From: Acidobacteriota bacterium
Lineage (GTDB): Bacteria > Acidobacteriota > Aminicenantia > UBA2199
Assembly (NCBI GenBank): GCA_021817755.1
Contig: JAKAGC010000368.1
Span: 1-5,152, forward strand
Length of the DNA stretch: 5,152 nucleotides
Direction of reading: 5' to 3'
Below are positions 1-5,152 of this stretch, in pieces; the stretch's first letter is position 1, and every line of letters begins with the position of its first letter. Both the position numbers and the translations under genes were made by a program. The notes beneath the pieces were generated by a model. That model was not told where the DNA came from. It searched no databases and saw only the letters and a program-made list of their open reading frames with translations.

Positions 1-414
1 TTGACCGAAAATAATTTCCTTAGCCATTGCTTCGATGAAGGGCGGCTTTAATCCCAATAACCGGACAGCCGCATTTGACATGATCCCGGGCTCGGTACTG
101 ATACCAACAGTAAAAGTACTAGGAACATTAATACGAATATTTTGCTGAGATAGGGCATTTCGTAAGTCGATATTTATGGTAAGAGGTGTTAAACTTAAAT
201 ATTCATAATCCTGAATAAGAGGCCAAACAAGTGCACCACCACCATGAAGCGTTTTACTAGATTTCCCTCTTTCTACTTTACCATATATAACAAGAATTTT
301 GTCAGAGGGACACCGTTTGTATCTGGATGAGAAGAATAACAGGACGGAAAAAAACACAAAGACTCCAGCCCCGATAACCATTAACCAAAAATTACCATTC
401 ATTGCATCTTGCAT
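1..414 (-). CDS. Flotillin/SPFH-domain membrane scaffold protein, N-terminal part (3' end beyond window)
   Basis: Flotillins are membrane-anchored SPFH proteins that oligomerise and organise lipid microdomains. I translated 138 codons, open to the left edge. A short N-terminus leads into one hydrophobic helix at about residues 9-28 (FWLMVIGAGVFVFF...). A cytosolic SPFH start follows, with the flotillin-like CPSDKILVIYGKV at 35-47 and a Gly-rich turn, LHGGGALVWPL, at 56-66. Further typical segments are LTINIDLRNALSQQNIRINV at 78-97 and FTVGIST at 101-107, ending with IIFGQ at the edge. The ATG at 414 is preceded by AGGAGAG (422-428) with a 7-base spacer. The start lies 23 bases after the nfeD stop, so the two are surely co-transcribed; NfeD-flotillin pairing (as in YuaF-YuaG/FloT) is established. 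The C-terminal coiled coil cannot be seen. Other SPFH proteins (stomatin, HflK/C) are less likely given the NfeD type and the N-terminal motif. Confidence 0.9.
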   Translation of the reverse strand, partial: MQDAMNGNFWLMVIGAGVFVFFSVLLFFSSRYKRCPSDKILVIYGKVERGKSSKTLHGGGALVWPLIQDYEYLSLTPLTINIDLRNALSQQNIRINVPSTFTVGISTEPGIMSNAAVRLLGLKPPFIEAMAKEIIFGQ

Positions 415-437
415 AATGATTCTCTCCTATGTTTTAT

Positions 438-1040
438 TTATATTTTACGAACTACCAGGAAATTATTCCCGGTAATGTTTTCTACTATCACACGTTCTCC
501 AGTTTTAATAGAAATCTTATCAGCAGAAACGGCGGATAGTTCTCTTAATGTTCCCTGAACTTCAATTTGAACTACTCCATCCCCTTGTTCAGGAATATTC
601 AGATAAACCGTTCCCTCTTTTCCAATCGCATTACGGATATCGAGGTTACCTTCGGATTGGAACTGTTTCATGAATTTAAATAGTTTACCAATAAGCCAGA
701 AAGATAGAATCCCGGCTATAATTGCACCGAGCATAGAAAAAAAAGCAGTATATCCACTCTGCCTGGACATAGCCAGCCCAACAAGCCCAAACATCATAAA
801 AAAAACAGAAATTCCCTGGATGGATACGGCTTTAAAACTGGAATCGGAATCGCCATGATGATCTGTAAAACCGCTATCATGCCCACCGAAATCAACATCA
901 TGCCCACCGATGTCAATATCACCATGATGCGCTCCTAACAAAGAAAGAATCAAACGGATTAAAAATACCAATCCTCCCACAATTGCACATATAAAAAAGA
1001 CTTTTTCCATAGCATTTAAACTATCAAAAAAGACGCCCAT
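438..1040 (-). CDS. NfeD-family membrane protein (flotillin partner, YuaF-like) with Asp/His-rich loop
   Basis: NfeD proteins of this short class partner with flotillin at the membrane and lack the serine-protease domain of the long class. The 200-residue product has a hydrophobic segment at about 13-36 and a polar Asp/Gly/His-rich stretch at 38-67. Two further helices follow at about 74-91 (including FFMMFGLVGLA) and 97-119. The C-terminal soluble domain at about 138-200 (IGKEGTVYLNIPEQGDGVVQ ... ISIKTGERVIVENITGNNFL) has the pattern of the NfeD OB-fold. The length is close to that expected for the class. The ATG at 1040 has a strong AAAGGAG (1047-1053) 6 bases upstream. The gene is followed after 23 bases by a flotillin gene. 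The loop contains six His and eight Asp between residues 38 and 66, arranged in heptapeptide repeats. Metal binding there is my inference; similar acidic/His loops occur in other family members. Confidence 0.9.
   Translation of the reverse strand: MGVFFDSLNAMEKVFFICAIVGGLVFLIRLILSLLGAHHGDIDIGGHDVDFGGHDSGFTDHHGDSDSSFKAVSIQGISVFFMMFGLVGLAMSRQSGYTAFFSMLGAIIAGILSFWLIGKLFKFMKQFQSEGNLDIRNAIGKEGTVYLNIPEQGDGVVQIEVQGTLRELSAVSADKISIKTGERVIVENITGNNFLVVRKI
858..920 (-). repeat. In-gene 21-base tandem repeat coding Asp-x-Asp-x-Gly-Gly-His heptads in NfeD
   Basis: Residues 41-47 (DIDIGGH) and 48-54 (DVDFGGH) are two near-identical heptads encoded by adjacent 21-base units (900-920 and 879-899). A degenerate third unit, DSGFTDH, lies at 858-878. 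The repeat sits in the loop between the first and second membrane helices, next to further His pairs (38-39 and 61-62). It suggests local tandem duplication of a possible metal-binding turn. Confidence 0.7.
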
Positions 1041-1044
1041 TTCA

Positions 1045-1053
1045 CACTCCTTT
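1045..1053 (-). promoter_or_regulatory. Strong ribosome binding site of nfeD
   Basis: On the minus strand AAAGGAGTG precedes the ATG at 1040, with 6 bases between the AAAGGAG core and the start. It is the best Shine-Dalgarno match in the window. This fits a first gene in its own transcript that needs independent initiation. Confidence 0.75.
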
Positions 1054-1077
1054 GTCGGTATTATTAGCCATACATAA

Positions 1078-1083
1078 ATTATA
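1078..1083 (-). promoter_or_regulatory. Candidate -10 element for the nfeD-flotillin operon
   Basis: The minus strand reads a consensus TATAAT here, in the 69-base spacer between the DUF72 stop and the nfeD start. Transcription would begin near 1070 and leave a leader of about 30 bases. No good -35 hexamer is found 16-18 bases upstream (ACATTT is the nearest at 17), and there is no TGn extension. In an AT-rich spacer a TATAAT can arise by chance, so this is tentative. If real, it would separate nfeD-flotillin from the phoH-DUF72 cluster. Confidence 0.4.
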
Positions 1084-1088
1084 ATACG

Positions 1089-1098
1089 TAATCGATTA
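1089..1098. promoter_or_regulatory. 10-base perfect palindrome TAATCGATTA beside the candidate -10 (possible operator)
   Basis: TAATCGATTA is its own reverse complement. It starts 5 bases upstream of the candidate -10 of nfeD, which would place it in the -35/-10 spacer, a common operator position. It does not extend beyond 10 bases and has no second copy in the window. It could be chance in AT-rich DNA. Confidence 0.25.
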
Positions 1099-1109
1099 AT
1101 AAATGTTTC

Positions 1110-1904
1110 TCAGGAAAGGATTATCCGTTTTAATTCGATAAGATTTTTAATGGCACTACCTTTATAATGATTGTTCCCAGATATAAAGATTTTTTTTGCA
1201 AGATCTGTCAGTTCTTTAATTTTCCGCACAATACTATTTAATTCCCCTATACCATAATTATAATCATACCGGGCATTCCTCCCCTCGTTAGAAAACCAGG
1301 ATTCATAATTCCTACCATGAAGGCGAAAATACGAAATATCGGGATGAGTAAGAACAGAAGTCAAAGGTAATGATTCCGAAATAAGTGGTTGATCGATATT
1401 AACCCATACCAATTTTTTTTCTTTAAAAATTTCATATATTTCATTGCGGTTCCAGGATTTGTGCCTGAACTCGACAGCTTGAGTATACCCCTGGAAAACT
1501 TGACTAACTGCATTTACATAATTTAAATTCCCTGTATTCAATTTAAATGAATAGGGATATTGAATCAGCAATCCATTCAGTTGTGAAGTCTGCTCAAGAG
1601 GTTTTAATGCATCTGTAAATTTTCGAGCCAATGAAAGCGATAATTTGCGTTCGTGTGTAAATCCCTGATAAAGTTTTATCCAGAAGGAAAAATGAGGAAT
1701 GGTTTCCGTTTTTTTCACCCAAGCCTGTCTTAACTGGGTAGAAGGAATTCGGTAAAAACTGGTATTAACTTCTACGAAATCGAAATTATGTGAAAGAAAT
1801 ACAAGAGGATTAAAATCACTCCGCATAGGAACAGGATATACTTCCCCTTCCCAATCTTTATAACTCCACCCTGCTGGACCTAAAAGGTATTGGGTTTGAG
1901 TCAT
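1110..1904 (-). CDS. DUF72 (YecE-type) TIM-barrel protein of unknown function
   Basis: This is a 264-residue soluble protein, close to the usual length for DUF72, a family with a TIM-barrel fold and no settled biochemical role; I do not assign a reaction. The family motifs appear in order: GPAGWSYKDW at 9-18, EVNTSFYRIP at 45-54, a Thr-His pair at 83-84, QYPYSF at 115-120 and VEFRHKSW at 144-151. They continue with YFRLHGRN at 192-199 and the C-terminal NNHYKGSAIKN at 244-254. All polar residues I expect to be conserved (Glu45, Asn47, Tyr51, Glu145, Arg147, His148, His196, Arg198, Asn244-Asn245-His246) are present, so the protein looks intact and functional. The ATG at 1904 overlaps the ybeY stop as ATGA and has only a weak GAGAA ahead of it, so translation is probably coupled to ybeY. 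No signal peptide or membrane helix is seen. Confidence 0.92.
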   Translation of the reverse strand: MTQTQYLLGPAGWSYKDWEGEVYPVPMRSDFNPLVFLSHNFDFVEVNTSFYRIPSTQLRQAWVKKTETIPHFSFWIKLYQGFTHERKLSLSLARKFTDALKPLEQTSQLNGLLIQYPYSFKLNTGNLNYVNAVSQVFQGYTQAVEFRHKSWNRNEIYEIFKEKKLVWVNIDQPLISESLPLTSVLTHPDISYFRLHGRNYESWFSNEGRNARYDYNYGIGELNSIVRKIKELTDLAKKIFISGNNHYKGSAIKNLIELKRIILS

Positions 1905-2350
1905 TTCTCAGAAGAATGATTTCCCTGGAGAGAATCCCCACCTGTTGTATAATAATTTTTAATTAAATCTGCCTGTAATTTCAACATCTCTCCATTGTCG
2001 GTTTCATGATCGAAACCTGCCAGGTGCAAAACTCCATGAACCATTAATGTAAATAGTTCTTCTTCCAGAGTGACATTGTTTTCCTTTGCTTGAGAAGCAG
2101 CAGTTTCATAACAAATAAATATATCGCCAACATAATAGCCTTCAGGAAGTTCTTCATTAAAAGGAAAACTCAAAACATCCGGGGCATAATCCCTTTCAAG
2201 ATAAGTCATATTTAAGTGTTTGGCTTCTTCAGGATCACCGATTTTAATCGTCATATCCCCTTTGAGACCAAGGGATTGAACTATTTTTTCAAGTTTCTCC
2301 AGATAAAAAGCTTGTTCCAGATTGTATTGCTCGTCGATAATTTCAATCAT
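1901..2350 (-). CDS. ybeY: Endoribonuclease YbeY (rRNA maturation factor, UPF0054)
   Basis: YbeY is a zinc-dependent single-strand endoribonuclease in 16S rRNA 3'-end maturation and ribosome quality control. With the start at 2350 the product is 149 residues, the usual length. The zinc motif HGVLHLAGFDH is at 105-115, with His105, His109 and His115 as ligands. The second signature DVLSFPF is at 58-64, followed by GDI at 75-77. I chose the ATG at 2350 because AGAGGTG (2357-2363) sits 6 bases ahead of it and MIEI is a normal family N-terminus. A GTG at 2359 in frame would add three residues but lies within that ribosome binding site. The position before DVLSFP, usually Thr, is Pro57. The C-terminal 15 residues form a polar tail reading into the DUF72 start (4-base overlap). 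The gene follows the 7TM-HD gene by 43 bases, a conserved neighbourhood with phoH. Confidence 0.95.
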   Translation of the reverse strand: MIEIIDEQYNLEQAFYLEKLEKIVQSLGLKGDMTIKIGDPEEAKHLNMTYLERDYAPDVLSFPFNEELPEGYYVGDIFICYETAASQAKENNVTLEEELFTLMVHGVLHLAGFDHETDNGEMLKLQADLIKNYYTTGGDSLQGNHSSEK

Positions 2351-2355
2351 ATTCT

Positions 2356-2369
2356 TCACCTCTTGGTGA
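2356..2369 (-). promoter_or_regulatory. Small hairpin covering the ybeY ribosome binding site
   Basis: In the minus-strand transcript UCACC, loop AAGA, GGUGA can form a perfect 5-pair stem with a 4-base loop. The 3' arm and loop contain the Shine-Dalgarno sequence of ybeY, so the structure could modestly lower initiation. There is no U-tract after it, so it is not a terminator. The short stem means it may have no role. Confidence 0.3.
2357..2363 (-). promoter_or_regulatory. Ribosome binding site that fixes the ybeY start at 2350
   Basis: The minus strand reads AGAGGTG, six of seven bases matching the ideal GGAGGTG, then six bases (AAGAAT), then the ATG at 2350. The alternative GTG start at 2359 would be inside this element, so it is not a plausible start. 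The GGTGA part is also the 3' arm of a small hairpin (2356-2369). Confidence 0.75.
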
Positions 2370-2370
2370 T

Positions 2371-2399
2371 TTAAATATTTATAACTTAAATGTTTATAA
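2371..2399. repeat. Two 14-base imperfect direct repeats between pgpH and ybeY
   Basis: TTAAATATTTATAA (2371-2384) and TTAAATGTTTATAA (2386-2399) match at 13 of 14 positions with a 15-base period. They span the pgpH stop codon (2394-2396) and fill most of the gap before ybeY. They are pure low-complexity AT sequence, so slippage duplication is the simplest explanation. Confidence 0.5.
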
Positions 2400-4745
2400 A
2401 GGAGTTATTTTTATTTTATCCGAATTTGATCGGAGACGAAGCGAATCATCTCCGTTTTCCTTATCTCTGTCCTTTTCTTTAAAATTGAAACCTGGGTAAG
2501 AAATCCGCATATGATATATAGAAGACAGTTTCTTAAGAAAACTATTGGCAATAATATTTATGGATTTGAAAGTAAGTCCTTCGCATTCGTCAAACTGTTC
2601 TTCATCGATATTGGATTCGATTATCTTTCTGATTACATTTTTAATTTCTTCATCAGTGGGAGAAGCGAGACTTTTTGAAGCAGCTTCTACTTGATCTGCT
2701 AACATGATTATCGCATTCTCTATATTCTTGGGTTTCTCTCCCTGATAACGATAAGGTTTATCATCCAGTTCATCGCTGTCGATTGAGGACATTTCCCTGG
2801 CTTTATCATAAAAATAACGGACACGTTTACTGCCATGGTGTTGAGTTATAGCACTCTTTACAATGAAAGGGAGTTTCAATTTTTCCGCCCGCTCCATACC
2901 GTCAGGTATATGGGAGATAATATTTTTTGCACTATCCCTGGGAGAAAGGTTGTCATGCGGATTTTTATAAATAGCATGGTTTTCGGTAAAATAACGCGGA
3001 TTATCTATCTTCCCAATATCATGATACAAAGCCATTGCACGTTGAAGTAACGGAGATAATCCCATGTCCTGGGCCACAGACTCCGAGAGAGATGCCACCA
3101 TCAATGAATGGTGATAGGTACCAGGTGCTTTTTCCAGCATTTCCCTGAAAACAGGAAGGTTCAAGTTGGTTAACTCGATTAATTTAAGTTCAGTTACAAG
3201 TTTAAAAAATAACTCCCACAAAGGAATAAGAAAAGTAGCAAGAATTGGAGATATAATAGCTGCAATTACTCCCATCACCAGATTTACAGAAAGATGAAGG
3301 GGTTCGAATTCATTCTGAGTAAAAAAGAAAACCAGTATAGTGATAATATTAACAGGGAGCATCCATAAAATAGTTGCTTTAAGAATTGCTGTACGTTTCA
3401 ATCGCTGGTAAAATTCAATCCCATAGGCAGCAGATAAATTTCCCATCAGTATATATATAAATATATTAAAATCCCAATTACATATTATTCCACCAACGAG
3501 TGCATTGGCAATCGAAAACATAACGGCTCCCTGTAAATTAAAAATAAATGAGATCGTTAATACTCCGACGGCAAACGGCACGGCAAAGAACACACTCTTC
3601 AAATCATATGGTATATGAAGAGTTATATTTTTCATTATCAATGGAAATAAAAACAGAGATACCCGGTATATCATTATGACAACAAATAATGTGGCTCCTG
3701 AAACAACTAAAAGCTTTTCCCCGTTTATTCCACTGGAAATAGATGATTTATATAATTTCCCGCCAAACAAGGCAATAAAACCAATAATTACCAGGATCAT
3801 AAAAAATGAAGAGAGTCTGCCTTGTTGGATTTTATTCTCACCTCTCAACATATTCAACAGTCTCATATGACGTGGCCGAACTTCATCACCTTTTCTCAAG
3901 ATCACTTTTCCCGCTTTAAACGTAATCATAGACGGTTTTACTTGTTCCGAAACATCCTCTTTTTCTTTCTCTGTTAGAGTGATCGAATAGATTATATTCG
4001 GATAAAAAAACTCCTTGAGAATGGATGCAATAAATTGGGACATAGCAGATGACAGATGTTGTCTTTCTGTAAATAAAGCAAGTTCGGATCGGACGGAATC
4101 CAGATCATATAATTGATCCACCGAAACAATAACAGGCTCCTTTCCAATGTCGAAAATCCGTATTTTGCCATCTTTACTTTTTAAAGCGGTGGGAATAGAC
4201 GGGATGATTTTTCGTTCATAAAACGAACGGACCAGGAAAAGAAGTTGATTCAAATCGATCTTATCGAAAACACGCGTTTCCAGTATCAAGCGAATTTCAG
4301 CTTCAGACAATACCAGTGCAGTTTTATTTTCAATATACTCTTTGATATCCAGAATGCTTTTTTGAGATTTCTTATCCTTTAAGTATGAATTCCTGGCATC
4401 CCGGAGGTATTGAAACCATCCGGTAATCATCTGCAAAGCCTTCTCCCGGCTTTCATCGGAAATTTCATATACCGGCAGTACAGCTTCTAAGGCATGTAAT
4501 TTTCGTTGATTAGTTGCTTCTTTATCTTCAACCCGGATATCGTCATGTACGATTATATCTTCTTTAACGATATCTCCGACTTTCAATGATAGATCAATCC
4601 TGATACTATCGGGAGGAATATAAAGCAGAAGAGATGAAATAACTACAAACAATAAACCGGCGATAATAGAAAAGAATGAAACTTTTTGTTTTGTTTTACC
4701 TGTGTTAGTTGGAAATTGTTTAAAAAAATGTAATTTAAACGGCAT
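2394..4745 (-). CDS. pgpH: 7TM-HD membrane phosphodiesterase, PgpH/YqfF type (likely c-di-AMP hydrolase)
   Basis: PgpH-type proteins hydrolyse cyclic di-AMP to pApA at the inner face of the membrane. With the start at 4745 the product is 783 residues, similar to the family. Order: a membrane helix at about 23-43, a large outer-face 7TMR-HDED domain at about 44-312, seven helices between about 312 and 514, then a cytosolic HD domain at about 538-700. The HD metal ligands are all visible: His546 (YHHS), His575-Asp576 (YHDIGK), His612, His636-His637 and Asp684 (MLADQVEA). The C-terminal tail from about 755 is charged and probably disordered. The ATG at 4745 overlaps the phoH end by 11 bases, with only a distant GAG ahead, suggesting translational coupling. 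An in-frame ATG at 4802 would add 19 residues inside the conserved phoH end and has an SD only 2 bases away, so I reject it. The phoH-ybeY flanks support the identity; the c-di-AMP substrate is family-based. Confidence 0.92.
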   Translation of the reverse strand: MPFKLHFFKQFPTNTGKTKQKVSFFSIIAGLLFVVISSLLLYIPPDSIRIDLSLKVGDIVKEDIIVHDDIRVEDKEATNQRKLHALEAVLPVYEISDESREKALQMITGWFQYLRDARNSYLKDKKSQKSILDIKEYIENKTALVLSEAEIRLILETRVFDKIDLNQLLFLVRSFYERKIIPSIPTALKSKDGKIRIFDIGKEPVIVSVDQLYDLDSVRSELALFTERQHLSSAMSQFIASILKEFFYPNIIYSITLTEKEKEDVSEQVKPSMITFKAGKVILRKGDEVRPRHMRLLNMLRGENKIQQGRLSSFFMILVIIGFIALFGGKLYKSSISSGINGEKLLVVSGATLFVVIMIYRVSLFLFPLIMKNITLHIPYDLKSVFFAVPFAVGVLTISFIFNLQGAVMFSIANALVGGIICNWDFNIFIYILMGNLSAAYGIEFYQRLKRTAILKATILWMLPVNIITILVFFFTQNEFEPLHLSVNLVMGVIAAIISPILATFLIPLWELFFKLVTELKLIELTNLNLPVFREMLEKAPGTYHHSLMVASLSESVAQDMGLSPLLQRAMALYHDIGKIDNPRYFTENHAIYKNPHDNLSPRDSAKNIISHIPDGMERAEKLKLPFIVKSAITQHHGSKRVRYFYDKAREMSSIDSDELDDKPYRYQGEKPKNIENAIIMLADQVEAASKSLASPTDEEIKNVIRKIIESNIDEEQFDECEGLTFKSINIIANSFLKKLSSIYHMRISYPGFNFKEKDRDKENGDDSLRLRSNSDKIKITPL

Positions 4746-5152
4746 CGCCTTTTTTCTCGTAAGCCTCAATGATTCTCTGTACCAGAGGGTGTCGAACGAC
4801 ATCGCTCCTATTCATGAAAACAAAACGTATTCCATCTACATTTTTTAAAATACGAATTGCATTGAATATCCCCGATTTTTTAGGATCCGGTAAATCGATC
4901 TGAGTCGTATCCGCAGTTATTACAACTTTTGAATTTTGACCGAAACGGGTTAAAAGCATCTTCATCTGGGAATTCACAGTATTTTGGCCTTCATCTAATA
5001 AAATGAACGCATTATCTATTGTTCTTCCTCTCATATAAGCGAGAGGAGCAATTTCAATAATTTCTTTGTCGATCATCTCAGCGGTTTTTTCAAAACCCAC
5101 TAGAGAGTAAAGAGCATCGTAAATAGGTCTGAAATATGGATTCACTTTTTGT
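4735..5152 (-). CDS. phoH: PhoH-family ATPase, C-terminal part (5' end beyond window)
   Basis: PhoH proteins are cytosolic P-loop ATPases tied to RNA metabolism; their exact reaction is not settled. About 138 C-terminal residues are visible (full members are roughly 320-350), and the reading frame stays open to the right edge. Segments in order: [14 protein letters not shown] at 1-14, matching the family's KVDPYLRPLYDAL type motif; [13 protein letters not shown] at 33-45; the Walker B region [10 protein letters not shown] at 49-58 with Asp53-Glu54; MKMLLTRFG at 63-71; [12 protein letters not shown] at 77-88; and [16 protein letters not shown] near the end. The Walker A motif and any N-terminal RNA-binding domain lie outside. 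The GTG at 5143-5145 encodes the Val of KVNPY and is not a start. The usual Gly of the VVTGD motif is Ala here. The gene overlaps the following pgpH by 11 bases in a conserved phoH-7TM-HD-ybeY order. Confidence 0.95.
   Translation of the reverse strand, partial: QKVNPYFRPIYDALYSLVGFEKTAEMIDKEIIEIAPLAYMRGRTIDNAFILLDEGQNTVNSQMKMLLTRFGQNSKVVITADTTQIDLPDPKKSGIFNAIRILKNVDGIRFVFMNRSDVVRHPLVQRIIEAYEKKGDAV

Noticed and set aside
415..437. Promoter between nfeD and the flotillin gene
   Set aside because: The 23-base gap only has room for the ribosome binding site, so the pair is taken as one transcript.
670..858. 62-codon plus-strand open frame
   Set aside because: It lies antisense inside nfeD, whose family motifs and strong ribosome binding site are clear. 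The translated frame matches nothing I recognise.
1100..1125. Terminator after the DUF72 gene
   Set aside because: No GC-rich stem followed by a U-tract could be found after the stop at 1110; the downstream sequence is plain AT-rich.
2835..3050. 71-codon plus-strand open frame
   Set aside because: It is antisense to the HD catalytic region of the 7TM-HD gene, which is under strong coding constraint. It shows no ribosome binding site or recognisable motif.
3676..3870. 64-codon plus-strand open frame
   Set aside because: It is antisense to membrane-helix codons of the 7TM-HD gene. It is best read as a shadow of that gene.
5143..5145. GTG as start of a 136-residue PhoH protein
   Set aside because: The frame continues upstream to the window edge, and Gln-Lys-Val-Asn-Pro-Tyr matches the internal KVDPY motif of PhoH, so the GTG is an internal Val codon. 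The gene is cut by the edge, not truncated.
1..5152. CRISPR arrays, tRNA or rRNA genes, insertion sequences, toxin-antitoxin or defence modules
   Set aside because: The window is almost fully occupied by six coding regions of known families. The gaps are at most 69 bases and hold no such signatures.

Overview
The window looks like a bacterial chromosome segment. It is visibly AT-rich, and every gene I can support lies on the minus strand, so transcription runs from the right edge to the left. I see no plasmid, phage, insertion sequence, CRISPR or RNA-gene signals. The host phylum cannot be fixed from this sequence. Order phoH / 7TM-HD / ybeY is classic in Firmicutes but also occurs in several other bacterial lineages. 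The YbeY signature (a Leu where many families have Arg, followed by Arg-Asp-Tyr) and the Asp/His-rich NfeD loop make me lean weakly towards an AT-rich, uncultured-type lineage outside the model Firmicutes and Proteobacteria. That is inference only.

Region 1 (right edge to about 1110) is a tightly packed cluster. It starts with the C-terminal part of a PhoH-family ATPase, cut by the window edge. Next comes a 7TM-HD membrane phosphodiesterase of the PgpH/YqfF type, overlapping phoH by 11 bases when its likely start is used. After 43 bases comes the rRNA-maturation endoribonuclease YbeY, and then a DUF72 (YecE-type) TIM-barrel protein that overlaps ybeY by 4 bases (ATGA). PhoH, 7TM-HD and YbeY are a widely conserved neighbourhood linking RNA/ribosome maintenance with cyclic-di-AMP breakdown. 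The translationally coupled DUF72 protein is the less standard member.

Region 2 (about 1110 to the left edge) is separated by a 69-base spacer that carries a consensus -10 hexamer and a 10-base palindrome. It then encodes an NfeD-family membrane protein and, 23 bases later, the N-terminal part of a flotillin/SPFH protein cut by the left edge. This is the familiar NfeD-flotillin pair that forms membrane microdomain scaffolds. NfeD carries an Asp/Gly/His heptapeptide repeat in the loop after its first membrane helix.

Three computed-looking starts do not hold up on reading. The PhoH GTG near the right edge is an internal Val codon. The 7TM-HD gene most likely starts at 4745 rather than 4802. 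ybeY most likely starts at the ATG at 2350, because the upstream GTG at 2359 lies inside the Shine-Dalgarno sequence. No clearly new system is visible; the items worth a look are the ybeY-DUF72 coupling, the NfeD repeat loop and small regulatory elements.
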